From the NCBI GenBank assembly GCA_018466975.1, contig CM031558.1, positions 930,001 to 994,000 on the forward strand: 64,000 bases of DNA, written 5' to 3'. Source of the stretch: Sparassis latifolia (lineage: Eukaryota > Basidiomycota > Agaricomycetes > Polyporales > Sparassidaceae). The first letter of the stretch is position 1, and every line of letters starts with the position of its first letter. The translations under genes were made by a program, and so were the position numbers. Shown piece by piece: positions 48,076 through 58,379 of the stretch. The notes under the pieces were generated by a model. The model did not search any database, was not told where the DNA came from, and was given only the letters and a program-made list of their open reading frames with translations.

Positions 48076-50833
48076 TCACCGCCGAGCAAGATTTGTTGAA
48101 CTGCGGTTCCTGATGCCGGCCCTCAGATCGCTCTGCAGCCTCCCGTCTTCATCCGGCAACGCGTAGCTGTTTCTCGAGCCAGGGCCTCCCGCTATTCCCG
48201 CGCTGCTGATATTCTTCTTCGAATCCAGCGAGAAGGCACTAATGTTGCTTATGACGGGCATACTGAGACGTCTGATCCAACCCTTCGGTTTCTCTGGCCG
48301 GAGCGTAATTGGCGGCGCCGGAGGACGGAGGCTACGCAGGGTGGGCGACGGGTCGGCACTCCTGTACTTCGAGACGGAGCATGCTTCGCAACCGCAACTC
48401 GTAGAATGATCCGTAGGACGATAGACAGGAGAGGAAGGTTGGCTAGACCCATAATGGCTTGCAGATGCGGGATTAGAAGACTGCGGCACGAGATGGGTGG
48501 TGCTATATGAGTACATTGGATAGCGAGGCTGTAGGGCTGGCGCAGAGGAAGGTGAATCTGGCAAGGGACGTGGGGCAAACCTTGTTGCCGTGCCGCGCGA
48601 ACTGTCGCTGGTGTAGCCATCAGGTCTGCGAGCATTGACGAGAAGAACGCGCTGCAACTCCAGTTCTTGGGCCCGATGCTCGATCTCCCGTTCTTGCATT
48701 CTCAGCTCGTATTCCTTCTCTCGGAGTTCCAGCTCTTCCAGTTCTTCTATACGTTGGCGACGGAGGTTGATATCGGAAACAGGAAGTGCAGCGTCAGTAG
48801 GAACGTATCTACCAGTTGCGCCACTCCGTTCTGGGAGTGAGACGTCTGACACGCGACCGGTCGAATCCAGAGACATATGACGCCGTTCGTCACTCGACGA
48901 TCCTGCTCCAGACCTGGGAGAGGGTGGCACAGCACCAGGCGACTCGTATCTGACAGCAAGATTCGACACGCTGCCCGAAAACCTTGGGACTTCTTTCCAT
49001 CGTGGAGAAGTCGCTCCAGCCTAGAGAAATGAATCAGACAAGGGAGCTAAGAGAGATCAATTCGCAGTTGCATACCGTGCGAACATATCGATCGCGTAGG
49101 GCGGCGACCGTGCTGCCATTGCTCTTGCTGGTATCGCTCCTCTCGAGATTTTTGGGACTCGAGATCTCCCGGTTCGAGGCTTTGGCTTCCTCCTTGGTCA
49201 CCACTCTCGTCGGATGCACTCCGAATTCGGCGTCACCCACGTAATCTCTAGTCTTGTACGAGCCAGAAAGGTCACCAGGAACGGAACGATCGCCAGAGCG
49301 AGGCTTCCCCACATCGGCATTCCTGGGAAGCGGAGACGGTGGCTGTAAAGGTGAATGCTCGGTAGTAATGTTCGTAGTCTCTGTGGTCAGGGTCATCGGC
49401 TCCTCAACCGCGTTTTCTAACCTATTCGCAGGAGCCGACGAAGAGAGCGCTATTTGTGTAGTAGTGGACATGTCAGGAGGAGCCAGCGAACCATCAAAAT
49501 TCTCCGAGGGTGACTCTGCTGTAGGAGAATCCGTCATCCGAGGGAACGGTGTCAATCCCGAGGATGTCCGCGATTCAGACTGAGGGTCCGCCTTGGTTTC
49601 GGGTGTAGTGGTGATGAGAACAGCATCAGAATCCCTCCTTGTAACAGGCGGAAGCGGGAAGTGGGTGGGAGGAGAGGGGAAGGAAGACAATGATGTTATC
49701 GACGTTAGAGTGTCGTTCTTGTTCTTGCCTAAAGCCCGGGACTTGGCATCCTGAAGCTCCCTGAGCGCGTCTGTTGGTGGATTCGACGTCGGCCCTCCAG
49801 ATTCTGGCAAGTACTGAGGAGGTGCACGAGGAGAGTGTCCTAATGGTGTCGCAGCTCCGGAAGTTTGACGGGATGAGTATTCAGGAGCAGGTATGCCCGA
49901 GGAGGGCACCGCCAACTCTTGCCCTACTCTGCGATCACCTTCCGACGTGTTCTGTTGGCCATAATTCTGTGCATCTGCGTCAGGCAAGTCTGCTGGAACA
50001 GCCCCTGACCAGCCGCCTTCACAGAGCGCGCGCCATTCTCCAAGTCGGCCAACTGTTGGAGAGAACTTCCGAACACCTTCACAAGAGCGCAACCACTCAG
50101 AATCTGCAACCCGAGAAAGACACGCCGCCAATGAATACATGGTCGAGCTATGACGCTGAGTGACCAGCAAAGCGTGGTTGCTGGTGGGAATGACTCGGCG
50201 TTCAACTCTCTTGAGATGAGGATGGTGCTTACTACTTCTCCTGGTTGACTTCTGGTCCCAGAGTACCAAGAAGATTCATGTACCGGGTATGCTCCCCTGC
50301 TGCATCTTGAGGATTCCGCTTGGACTTCTTCTCGAACAGCTGGCCTGCTTGCTTTATTTTCGCATTGGCATTTGCAAGGCGATCATCGTACGCCCTCTCC
50401 TCTTTCTAGCTTGGGGCTCAGTAACGATGCGTACAACCACTGGAGCATCACTGACTGCAAGCTTCTTAAACCACTTCTTGACTTCGGCACTTATCGCATC
50501 GCATTCCTTGTCTGCACTCTTCGCAAACTTGACATCTACCTCAGCCAAGGTTTCGAATACGGTTGCACTGGTATTGAGAGCATTGGCTGGAGGACAAGAT
50601 AAGTCTCAGGGGTGATCCGCAGGGCGCGATGCATGCGCACCAGGTATCTCAGCGACACATTTGGAGCCTGCGGTTTCTCTGATCGCCTTGGCGAGTTTCT
50701 TCTGAAGTAGAACGATAGCATTCGCAGCCTCGCAGTAGTCGTTAAGGATGTTCACAACCACTTCCAAATTCTTGCAAGACTTGTGTATCTCGTTGCGGTC
50801 CGCGAGAGTCGGGGAAGACGCAGTAGTGGTCAT
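48076..50833 (-). CDS. IMD (BAR-like) domain protein
   Basis: 847 residues. Exons in translation order: 50641-50833, 50456-50586, 50236-50405, 49076-50180 and 48076-49020. The N-terminal 280 residues look like a helical IMD/I-BAR-type membrane-curvature domain (NEIHKSCKNLEVVVNILNDYCEAANAIVLLQKKLAKAI, EVDVKFAKSADKECDAISAEVKKWFKKLA, HALLVTQRHSSTMYSLAACLSRVADSEWL). A long Ser/Pro/Thr-rich disordered region, a short coiled coil (RRQRIEELEELELREKEYELRMQEREIE, about residue 600) and a basic C-terminus follow. A role in membrane-actin coupling at the cell cortex is inferred. The fourth exon's acceptor was set by NNHALLVTQRHSS, which restores the domain. Confidence 0.78.
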
Positions 50834-51265
50834 GGCAGTGGTGAAAGGTATATTATCAGTAAGGCATCGTCAGTAGTGGGTATAAGGGGTATCTCGTCGT
50901 CGCCGTCGCCGTCGTCGCTGCTGGACGGCGTAAGTATGCAGTCTCAGCCTCTTCCGCCAAACACACCCAAATCGGGCAGAGTATAAGAACGTGGGATCGC
51001 CGCATTTGCTCCTTGCCTTCTCCCACCTGCTCGGTGCGCTCGTTGAGATCAGTGCACAGGTGCCGCTCACACTCGAACAGAGACTACATTGTTAATTGAC
51101 ATCAGCCATCCTAGATCTCTCGGGCTGTCTGCACACTGCAGGCCGGTGGTTGGTCAATGACTGTGATCCTCCTGGTGCTGGCTGTGAGTTCCTCCGCGTC
51201 TGTGTCTCCTTGTCGTCTACTCATGTTACTATAGTGGCATAGTCGGCCGGTTCCTGGTTGTAATC

Positions 51266-52014
51266 TCAAATCAAATACCCCACAGCGTAGCACCTCTTTG
51301 ATTAGTGGACGCTCGCAGAAGAATCCTGGAGATTGTGAAGCATACGGGATTCAGGCATCAGAAATGACGCCAACAATACCGCGTACTGTTTCTAGTCACT
51401 GTGTGGTGTGGTAGCTCATGTCTCTTCCCCTCGCTTTTGCATTGTTACTCACGCATGATTACTAGACCATGCAAGCAGTACTGTACCTTAGTGACCTAAG
51501 GTACTCCTATTCCCAACCGTCGCTGCTGGTGCTGCTGTCGATTCGGCACATTAGGTATCTATCTCCGCATTTATCTCCTACTTTCAGCTCATAAGTACGC
51601 AGACCAGACGATGTGTATGACGAACAGAACATTGTTCGTTTCGCCACCGATGCGCTTCCGCCTTGGGGACGTTTTCGGATCAGCGCGTATTTACTGCGGA
51701 GTCGACTACTTGTCCGGACTTCGTGATCAGCGTGACATGGCTATTGCCATGTTGTGGATTTTACAGCCTTTGGGTCATTGCACCTCGCACACTCCCAGCG
51801 GCATGAAGCTATTCAAATCAAATACCCCAAGTGATATCCGGGCAGTCTTGCACGTCTTATCCAGTTGTCGTTTTGCGTATATCAAACCGTCCGAGCGACT
51901 ACGAAGCCCGGCCTTCAAACCCTTCTTCGAGTCGTTGCGGTGCGGCCTTAACTTGAATGCATAGCCTTCCGGCTTGCATTCTGTCGGGCTGCAACCTTCA
52001 AATCAAATAACCCA
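51266..52014. repeat. Three copies of a 17 bp TCAAATCAAATACCCCA motif
   Basis: Copies are at 51266-51282 and 51813-51829 (identical) and 51998-52014 (one base different: AAC for ACC). All three are in the same orientation within 750 bp. Flanks differ. Function unknown; they may be remnants of element ends or protein-binding sites. Confidence 0.7.
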
Positions 52015-52758
52015 GTACCCTTGGCTACGCTTATCTCCCACTTCATCAACAAGTCCAATCGCATTTCTGAAATGATCGAAGGGGCAGGTTGTGGAGCAGC
52101 GGAGAGGGCATATTCTGTACGATTATCGTCACTGTAGTACTGAATACATGCGTGGTCTTTCCGGAAGATGCTTAGTTGCCTCGGACAAGATCGTAGATTT
52201 CTCGACGCCACGCCTGAGGGACGCCTGTGAGTCAGTGCGACCTGCCTGTAGGCTTCAAAGCTTTTACAAGAGCTTTGTATCTTGTACATGAAGCGTGGAG
52301 GAGTTAGAGCCTCCGTATCTCGAGGCTGTAGAACTATGGAAGCGACATCTGGTGTACTCTACCATCGCCACCTCCTCCATAGCACTGATCAGCATCTGAG
52401 ATCTCAGGTTACGTGGGCTAAGATGCACATAACGATATACAGGAAGTTTGGGAAGGTCGCAGGAGTCGCCATCGGCGGGATCTGAGTACGGTAGCAAGCA
52501 ATGGCATAACATCATATTCAAGATCTCCTTCCGCTAGGTCACCATCGAATGCCAGGAAGATATAGCAGTTTATCGTGAAATCCTGTCTAGCGACGCCTGC
52601 GGAGACGATGAAGTACACCGCATAATGGCAATGGTCAAACCTGCGAATCTATATGAAGGGATGGTCAATTTGGCACTACTGGGAGCAGTATGGCACCGAT
52701 ATCCCTCCATTCGTAACGAACTGTTTCTTAGCCCAGATTATGATCACGCCCGGGCACA

Positions 52759-53328
52759 GTGATATTCGGGCACATGTGTTCAGGCCTTTGCCATTGTATG
52801 GCCCAAGCTTTCAGGTCACAAAATCCCGGCCGGAACAAACTATTCAGTGGAATCAAGAAACCCGGCAGTCATCTTTTGCCGCTTGGAAAACTTTCTCCAA
52901 TGCATATACTCAGTACCCAGGAGGCACGGAAGGCATACCAACTTCTGCACCTTCAGTCAAGTCCCGTCTTGGTGGTCGAACCTCTGATATCGGGCGCTCG
53001 ACACGCCATTCTTCCTCAAGGAACTCCCCACGTGCCCCAAACTGCAGATACTCACCTTGCATGCTTCCCCCATACGTGCCAAGCCGTTTCGAGAGCCCTT
53101 CGGCACCATGCAGGACTGGAATCTGAACCCGTGCCGCTTGCGCGAGGACTGTTGAAGCATGTTGATGGACAGCTCCGCCGGAAAGTGGTGGTACACACGG
53201 GATCCAAGGATACCATCGGATGGAAGCAAGTGCAGAAGGCGTGCGGTGAGCATGGCATGGTACTGGGGCATGTATTTACTGTCTTCAACTATGCAGACGG
53301 GTGGTCTGCTCATCACAGCCTGCGGTAG
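52759..53328 (+). CDS. Orphan ORF, uncertain
   Basis: Open frame of about 189 codons in the gene-poor stretch. The C-terminal half (LARGLLKHVDGQLRRKVVVHTGSKDTIGWKQVQKACGEHG, then TVFNYADGWSAHHSLR) looks more protein-like than chance ORFs, but I recognise no family. A second frame is also open over part of it. It could be an exon of a degenerate gene continuing to 53718, or noise. Confidence 0.25.
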   Translation: MIFGHMCSGLCHCMAQAFRSQNPGRNKLFSGIKKPGSHLLPLGKLSPMHILSTQEARKAYQLLHLQSSPVLVVEPLISGARHAILPQGTPHVPQTADTHLACFPHTCQAVSRALRHHAGLESEPVPLARGLLKHVDGQLRRKVVVHTGSKDTIGWKQVQKACGEHGMVLGHVFTVFNYADGWSAHHSLR

Positions 53329-53373
53329 ACGTATAAGGTTTGTGTCATTGTTTGACCATGGAAAGCAGATAAC

Positions 53374-53718
53374 ATGCCGCCCACGTTCTCGATTGACTCA
53401 GGCGCGTGTGTCACAAATCACTTTCATGAGCGTCACCGTCACACTAGGTCCTCACAGCAGATTAATACCCTTGCGAAGGGTGCAAAAGCAGCACAGTACT
53501 TGTCCATGCGCTCAGAGATGAGTATTGAGGTGCTCGCGTTGTCGTTCCTACTTATTAAGTACTTCACCCCGGATGTACTAGGCTATCGCGAAACAATGCC
53601 CAGCAATTTACGTGGACTAGCAGGATATGCCAGTGTCGCGACGCGCACTTGGCCAGCGATTCTCAGCTGCAAATATTTGCGGCTTATCTGTTCAGTAGAC
53701 AGAAGCTCAGGACACTGA
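53374..53718 (+). CDS. Orphan ORF, uncertain
   Basis: Open frame of 114 codons, 45 bp after the previous ORF. The segment INTLAKGAKAAQYLSMRSEM followed by a hydrophobic IEVLALSFLLIKYF has protein-like texture. It may be a further exon of the same unidentified gene or gene relic. No domain recognised. Confidence 0.2.
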   Translation: MPPTFSIDSGACVTNHFHERHRHTRSSQQINTLAKGAKAAQYLSMRSEMSIEVLALSFLLIKYFTPDVLGYRETMPSNLRGLAGYASVATRTWPAILSCKYLRLICSVDRSSGH

Positions 53719-54619
53719 GCGATGTCGGGGTCCTTTCTTTCCGTCGCTCCCACCCGTCATATGCTTGATTCATTACCAACCATGACCGTGACATAGTCTG
53801 CCACACCTCCTGCCATAACGTACAGTATATCCTTGATTCCTTCAAGCTTTCCTAGGTCCTAATTGGAATTCATGGAAGTCAAAGGCCATGCACACATGCT
53901 CTCAGACTGGTCATATCATAGGCCTTGAAATTGCGACAAGCATCTTCCTGCTGACATCTGTGCGTCCTTGATCGCCGTATGCATGCCCCACGTTTACAGA
54001 GCCTCAATGCAAGCCCTATTTCAGTTCGCGCTGTAAACTTCCGCTGTCGGGAGAGGACGCTGCATAAATACCGGAGACAAGCTGGCGTGTCATTAGAGAG
54101 TGAATACACGCTTTCGACGTCTCAGGCGCAGTTCAGTCATGATTCCTGCCAGACAATGCTCCTTCAAGCAGAGTACATACGGTGTAAATCCAATTGTTCC
54201 CTCGGAGACTTATGTGACAGATTTCAAGGATTTTGCCGGCTTTCGTCGAGATAGGAATTCGTCTTGAGCATTTCGCTAAATGATACGCGTCGGATCACGT
54301 GACTTTGAGCATCGTTCAAGTGTTTAATTGTAGCGTTCATGCTCAGTGCTCTTCGCGGAACCTCCCCCTTCCTCCTCTATCCGAATCAGTCCCCCTTCCT
54401 CTTCCCGCACATAAACCACACCACGACACTTGACGACCATCTTGTTTAACTAACTACTACGGTTTGTGTGTGGTTTCTCGCGTGTTAGCGCGTCTTAGCT
54501 AAGAAGCTGATACGGTTTCTCCGGCAGGACATCACCCACGTTCTCTACTGACTCTTCATTCCAGCATTCACTATTGATAACGGCTCAGGGCTTCTACCAC
54601 GTATCGCCTTGCGTTTGCC

Positions 54620-57600
54620 ATGTCAGGACCTACGCAGGTGCTTCCATCCTGGCTCACACTATCTACAACGGTCATCACGCAGCCGGACGGAAGCGTTTCC
54701 ACCTCATCCGCCACTCTACAGCTACCGCTGACATACTATGGACCAAGCGTGAGTGCTCTATTGGTCTTGGTGTCGGCAGGATACTCTTGTCGCCAATTTA
54801 ATATTCGTTGCCAATTGGTGTTGCCCATCCTATTTCACTCCAGCTATCTGAGTAATGTGCTTTAACACCTCATTATTATGTCCTGATCTACCCTTGAAGT
54901 TCTATGCTTATGTTTCCTGAATGTGTACGTGGTGCAATCGGGATGAAGATGTGTCGTTGAAGTATGTCTGGAGCTGGAAAATCAGCCCGCCCGCTACCAC
55001 TAAGATGGAATGTTCATGATCCTTTACCGTCTTTGGCCGATGCGCCAATGTTGGGAAACAAAGCATACACAGAGTGATAGCTGCGCATTTTCTCTTCCAG
55101 TATGTGCAGCACTTGTACGCACGATGATATCGCTGTCCATTTTATTTTTGATTTGGTTTTCCAATATCGTTGTGCTCGAACAGACTCCTGTGTCACGTCT
55201 TTCTCTACGTTTCCATGAAGACAAATCTTGTCGCCGTCTTCTCCACGCTGCCAGCGGCTTACAATGCTCTCTTACTACAGATACCTCTCGGCACTGACGG
55301 GTCTTGGACATGGGGTGGGTTGACGCCGCCATCATCTGCCACGACAGCACCGCCTACTGCCTCCTCGTTCTCATCGTCTTCAACCGCTCTGTTGACTTCC
55401 TCTGTACCAGCCACGTCATTGGCCTTATCTACATCTTCGTATACCTCCACTCCCCTGACGTCAGCATCTTCTCCTTCCTCTTCCTCTTCAAGCGTTTCGC
55501 CTTCGGCATCCTCCGTGACTACATCTCACTCGACCCATCTGTCTCGCTCAGCTATTGTGGGTGCTGCAGTCGGGGGTGCCTTGGGTTTTATTCTTTTACT
55601 CATTGTGGTCTTCACTTTCTGGTGCTTGCACCGGCGCCGTGTTCGATCTGCTGCCGACCCCTCGACGCAAGGCAGTTCAAGTTTCTGGAATCGGCAAACG
55701 ACACTACTTTCGCGGGTAGGCTCTCGGCGACAAACACCAATATGGACCGGGTGGGAGGTTTTAGATCCCGATCCTGACGAGGCAGTCAACGACGAAACCG
55801 CGAGGTCTCCCGGAGAGGGCTCCCCTCGGGGCAGTGGGGAGGAGGACGACCCGTTCCTTACCCGTCGAAGTGTCGCAAGCGGGCCTGACGAGATGACCCA
55901 GGCAAAGACTGGCACAGTCGCGCTCGTGAGCTTGCCCGCTGCTGCTGCCGTACCCGGCGGAGCAAGCCCCACGCGCTCGGAACCCCGGGCGGGCGGTCCG
56001 ATCCTGTCTCGAGAGGCTTTACTGAGGATGGACAAAGAAGATGCACTACCTGAGGTGCGTGTCATTGAGGCCAGTCCTCACGCTACGCCCTTGATGCCGC
56101 CGCCTCCGCTCGGAAGGGGACTGAGATCAGCCCACAACCCGTCCATTCGCTCGATAGCTTCGAACGTGACCGCCGGATCGGCGCAAAACCGGTCTGTGGC
56201 CTCTGAGCCGTCTATGGGCAGCTTCTCGGACCCACAGGAACCTGAGTCCGCTGAACTGCTTACAGCACGCCGAGTCAACGTGGGTGATCTGCGTCAGGCG
56301 CGGTCGACGGAACTGCCGCGCCTCGGCTCCGAAGAGGCGGGTTCCAGCGCCTTGGACAGGCTAACGAACATTGGGCGGTCGAGCTGGTTCAAGCGGATGT
56401 CCTTCCTTGGGGCTGGCGCTGTAGCTGCGCATAGTCCGCGAAGCCCTAGTGCTCCCGCTGATAGGTACACACGCACCCCTCCCCGTTCGCACTCTCGCTC
56501 TCACTCGCGTCCAGTCTCATGGGCACCGCTTCCAACCCATGACCCCACCGGCGCCGAGTTGAGTTTGGGGAGGAGGGCGAGGCACGACTCACTCAGTCTA
56601 GGCCGTAGTATTGAGACGGATGAACGTCCTATCTCGACACTCAGTACGAAGAGCGGGAACACGCTGTATCTCGATGCACGATCCACGCTTGGTAGCTCGG
56701 AAGTGGACCTGGCGTCAGTGGGTACCGGTTCGGCGAATGCGCCTCCCCCTGTGCCTCCGATTCCACCTGTATCCGAGCAACGCCAACCGTCATCGCCACT
56801 TACTCGTGAGATCCGTCGGTCGGACAACAGTGGAGCGTATCAGGGCGAGCCTCCCTCGTACGATGTCATTGCTCTCTCCTCTGGCTCACCTCCGGAACCC
56901 GTTGATATCCTCGACATACCCGCTCCCCCTCCTACGGAGCCATTCGCTGCTGCTCGCCATGACTTTCCTCCAGGTTTAGTTCCGCTACCGAGCCCTCGCG
57001 TATGGCGTGACTCCCAGCCGAGTTCACCAACGAGTGGAAGCAGCGCTGGAATCCAGATTGATGTCCTGGAGGAGGAACCGCCATCTGCGCGGGCCGGTTG
57101 GCGGTCCTTGCAAGGAAGCGGGGAAGAGAATAGGAGGACGACGTTTGGCACTGTGAGTTATACCACAGCGGACCCTGCACTGACGATTTTCTGACTGTAC
57201 TCGCACCCATCAGCCCGTAGTCGTACATGCTCGGGATGCGCAGAATTCTGAGCAAGGCTCGCTCTATTCAATGCGTTCGCATCTGAGCCCTCGTTCACGG
57301 CTCAGCCCGTCTGGCTCCGCGCCCGCGTCTTCTCTACACACTGTCTCCCACTCTGGCTCCGGATCCTCCTCAAGGCCAACGTTCCACTCACAGGGTCGCG
57401 CCGCTGGTAGCGGCGTCTCCCTATCCCACTCTAACTCCGTATCCTCAGACGAACGCCGGCCGCATCGGCGCGCTGCCGCGGGCGAGGTCGGTTCACCGCC
57501 GCTGTCGGCTGTCTGGCCAGGCAGAGATTACGTCGCACAGAACCACCCTCCGATCCTCCCACAGGGCCCCACGCCGCCCCCTCTCGCGTACCCGTCGCCG

Positions 57601-57807
57601 CTGTTCGGGAGGCCGGCGGTCTCGGACACGGTAACGTCATCAGGGACGAGCCGAACGACGCGCACGGAGGACACGAACACGTCGAGCGTGACCACCGCGA
57701 TGACAGACCCGATCACGGGTGCGGTCATCCACTCCGTGCGGTTGCCGTGGCGCGGTGGGGACAGCGCGTGGCGCGATAGTGCTCACGAAGATGACCCGGG
57801 GTGGTAG
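54620..57807 (+). CDS. Single-pass membrane protein, Ser-rich ectodomain, PPxY tail
   Basis: 864 residues from exons 54620-54748, 55281-57152 and 57214-57807. There is no strong N-terminal signal peptide; the ectodomain (residues 1-125) is short and Ser/Thr-rich. One membrane helix is at about 128-152 (AIVGAAVGGALGFILLLIVVFTFWC), followed by HRRR, which sets the long tail in the cytosol. The tail is disordered with many Ser/Pro sites, and EPPSYDV is a PPxY motif of the kind bound by Rsp5-type WW domains. Such proteins are common in basidiomycetes and lack assigned functions. Intron 1 is 532 nt and could hide another exon. Confidence 0.72.
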
Positions 57808-58379
57808 TGTCTGTCCTCGTTTGTATGTTTGCATCCCTACGCCTGAGAGCGCCAACACAGGTTGGCGCTGCCCGTCCTGCGGGCGATGTTCTTTTTTTTG
57901 GTTCTTGGTAGATTCCATTTGCGTATTTGTTCTCGAGATCCGCCCCAGTAATGGGATGTCTATATTCCCGCTCTGCGATACCTCACTGCTACTTCCCCTT
58001 CACCTCCGCCTCTTTGTGCTACCTACCACTTCGTCGCCAGTGTATTGATCTCCCTTTCCATCTCTCTGTATATCTCACACGCTTTCGAGCATGCACGACC
58101 CGTTATGATCGCGACCTGTCTCTACACGAGCTCCAATATATCTTCTCGATCGAAAGAACTGATATTACGCACGGTAGAGCACACGAAGCGAGGCAAAGCA
58201 GTTCCCAGAGAACTGTTGTACAATATAACGGAGAAGTATTTCCGGGGCCGTCCGTCATCAGATCACAGGATTCAGACACAACGCAGCGGTACACTCATTA
58301 GATCTCGTACCAACACCGCCATCAACAGCCACCAGCACAGAAGCACATGAGACGTCGTATGAGGGCCCAAATTTCAACC
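57808..58379. other. Convergent intergenic gap
   Basis: 572 bp between the stops of the membrane protein and the aldehyde dehydrogenase. Only 3' UTR-like sequence, no gene. Confidence 0.45.

Larger units (their letters stand above)
50834..54619. other. Gene-poor stretch, 3.8 kb
   Basis: Longest gap in the window. Codon usage and composition look less constrained than in flanking genes. It holds two orphan ORFs (52759-53328 and 53374-53718), a 17 bp motif repeated three times (51266, 51813, 51998) and a 20 bp hairpin at 51484-51503. No transposase or reverse transcriptase motif is readable. The last 300 bp are pyrimidine-rich leader of the next gene. Confidence 0.5.

Noticed and set aside
51484..51503. 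TACCTTAG-TGAC-CTAAGGTA inverted repeat as a terminator or element end
   Set aside because: A single short hairpin without partner copies or target-site duplication; likely chance.
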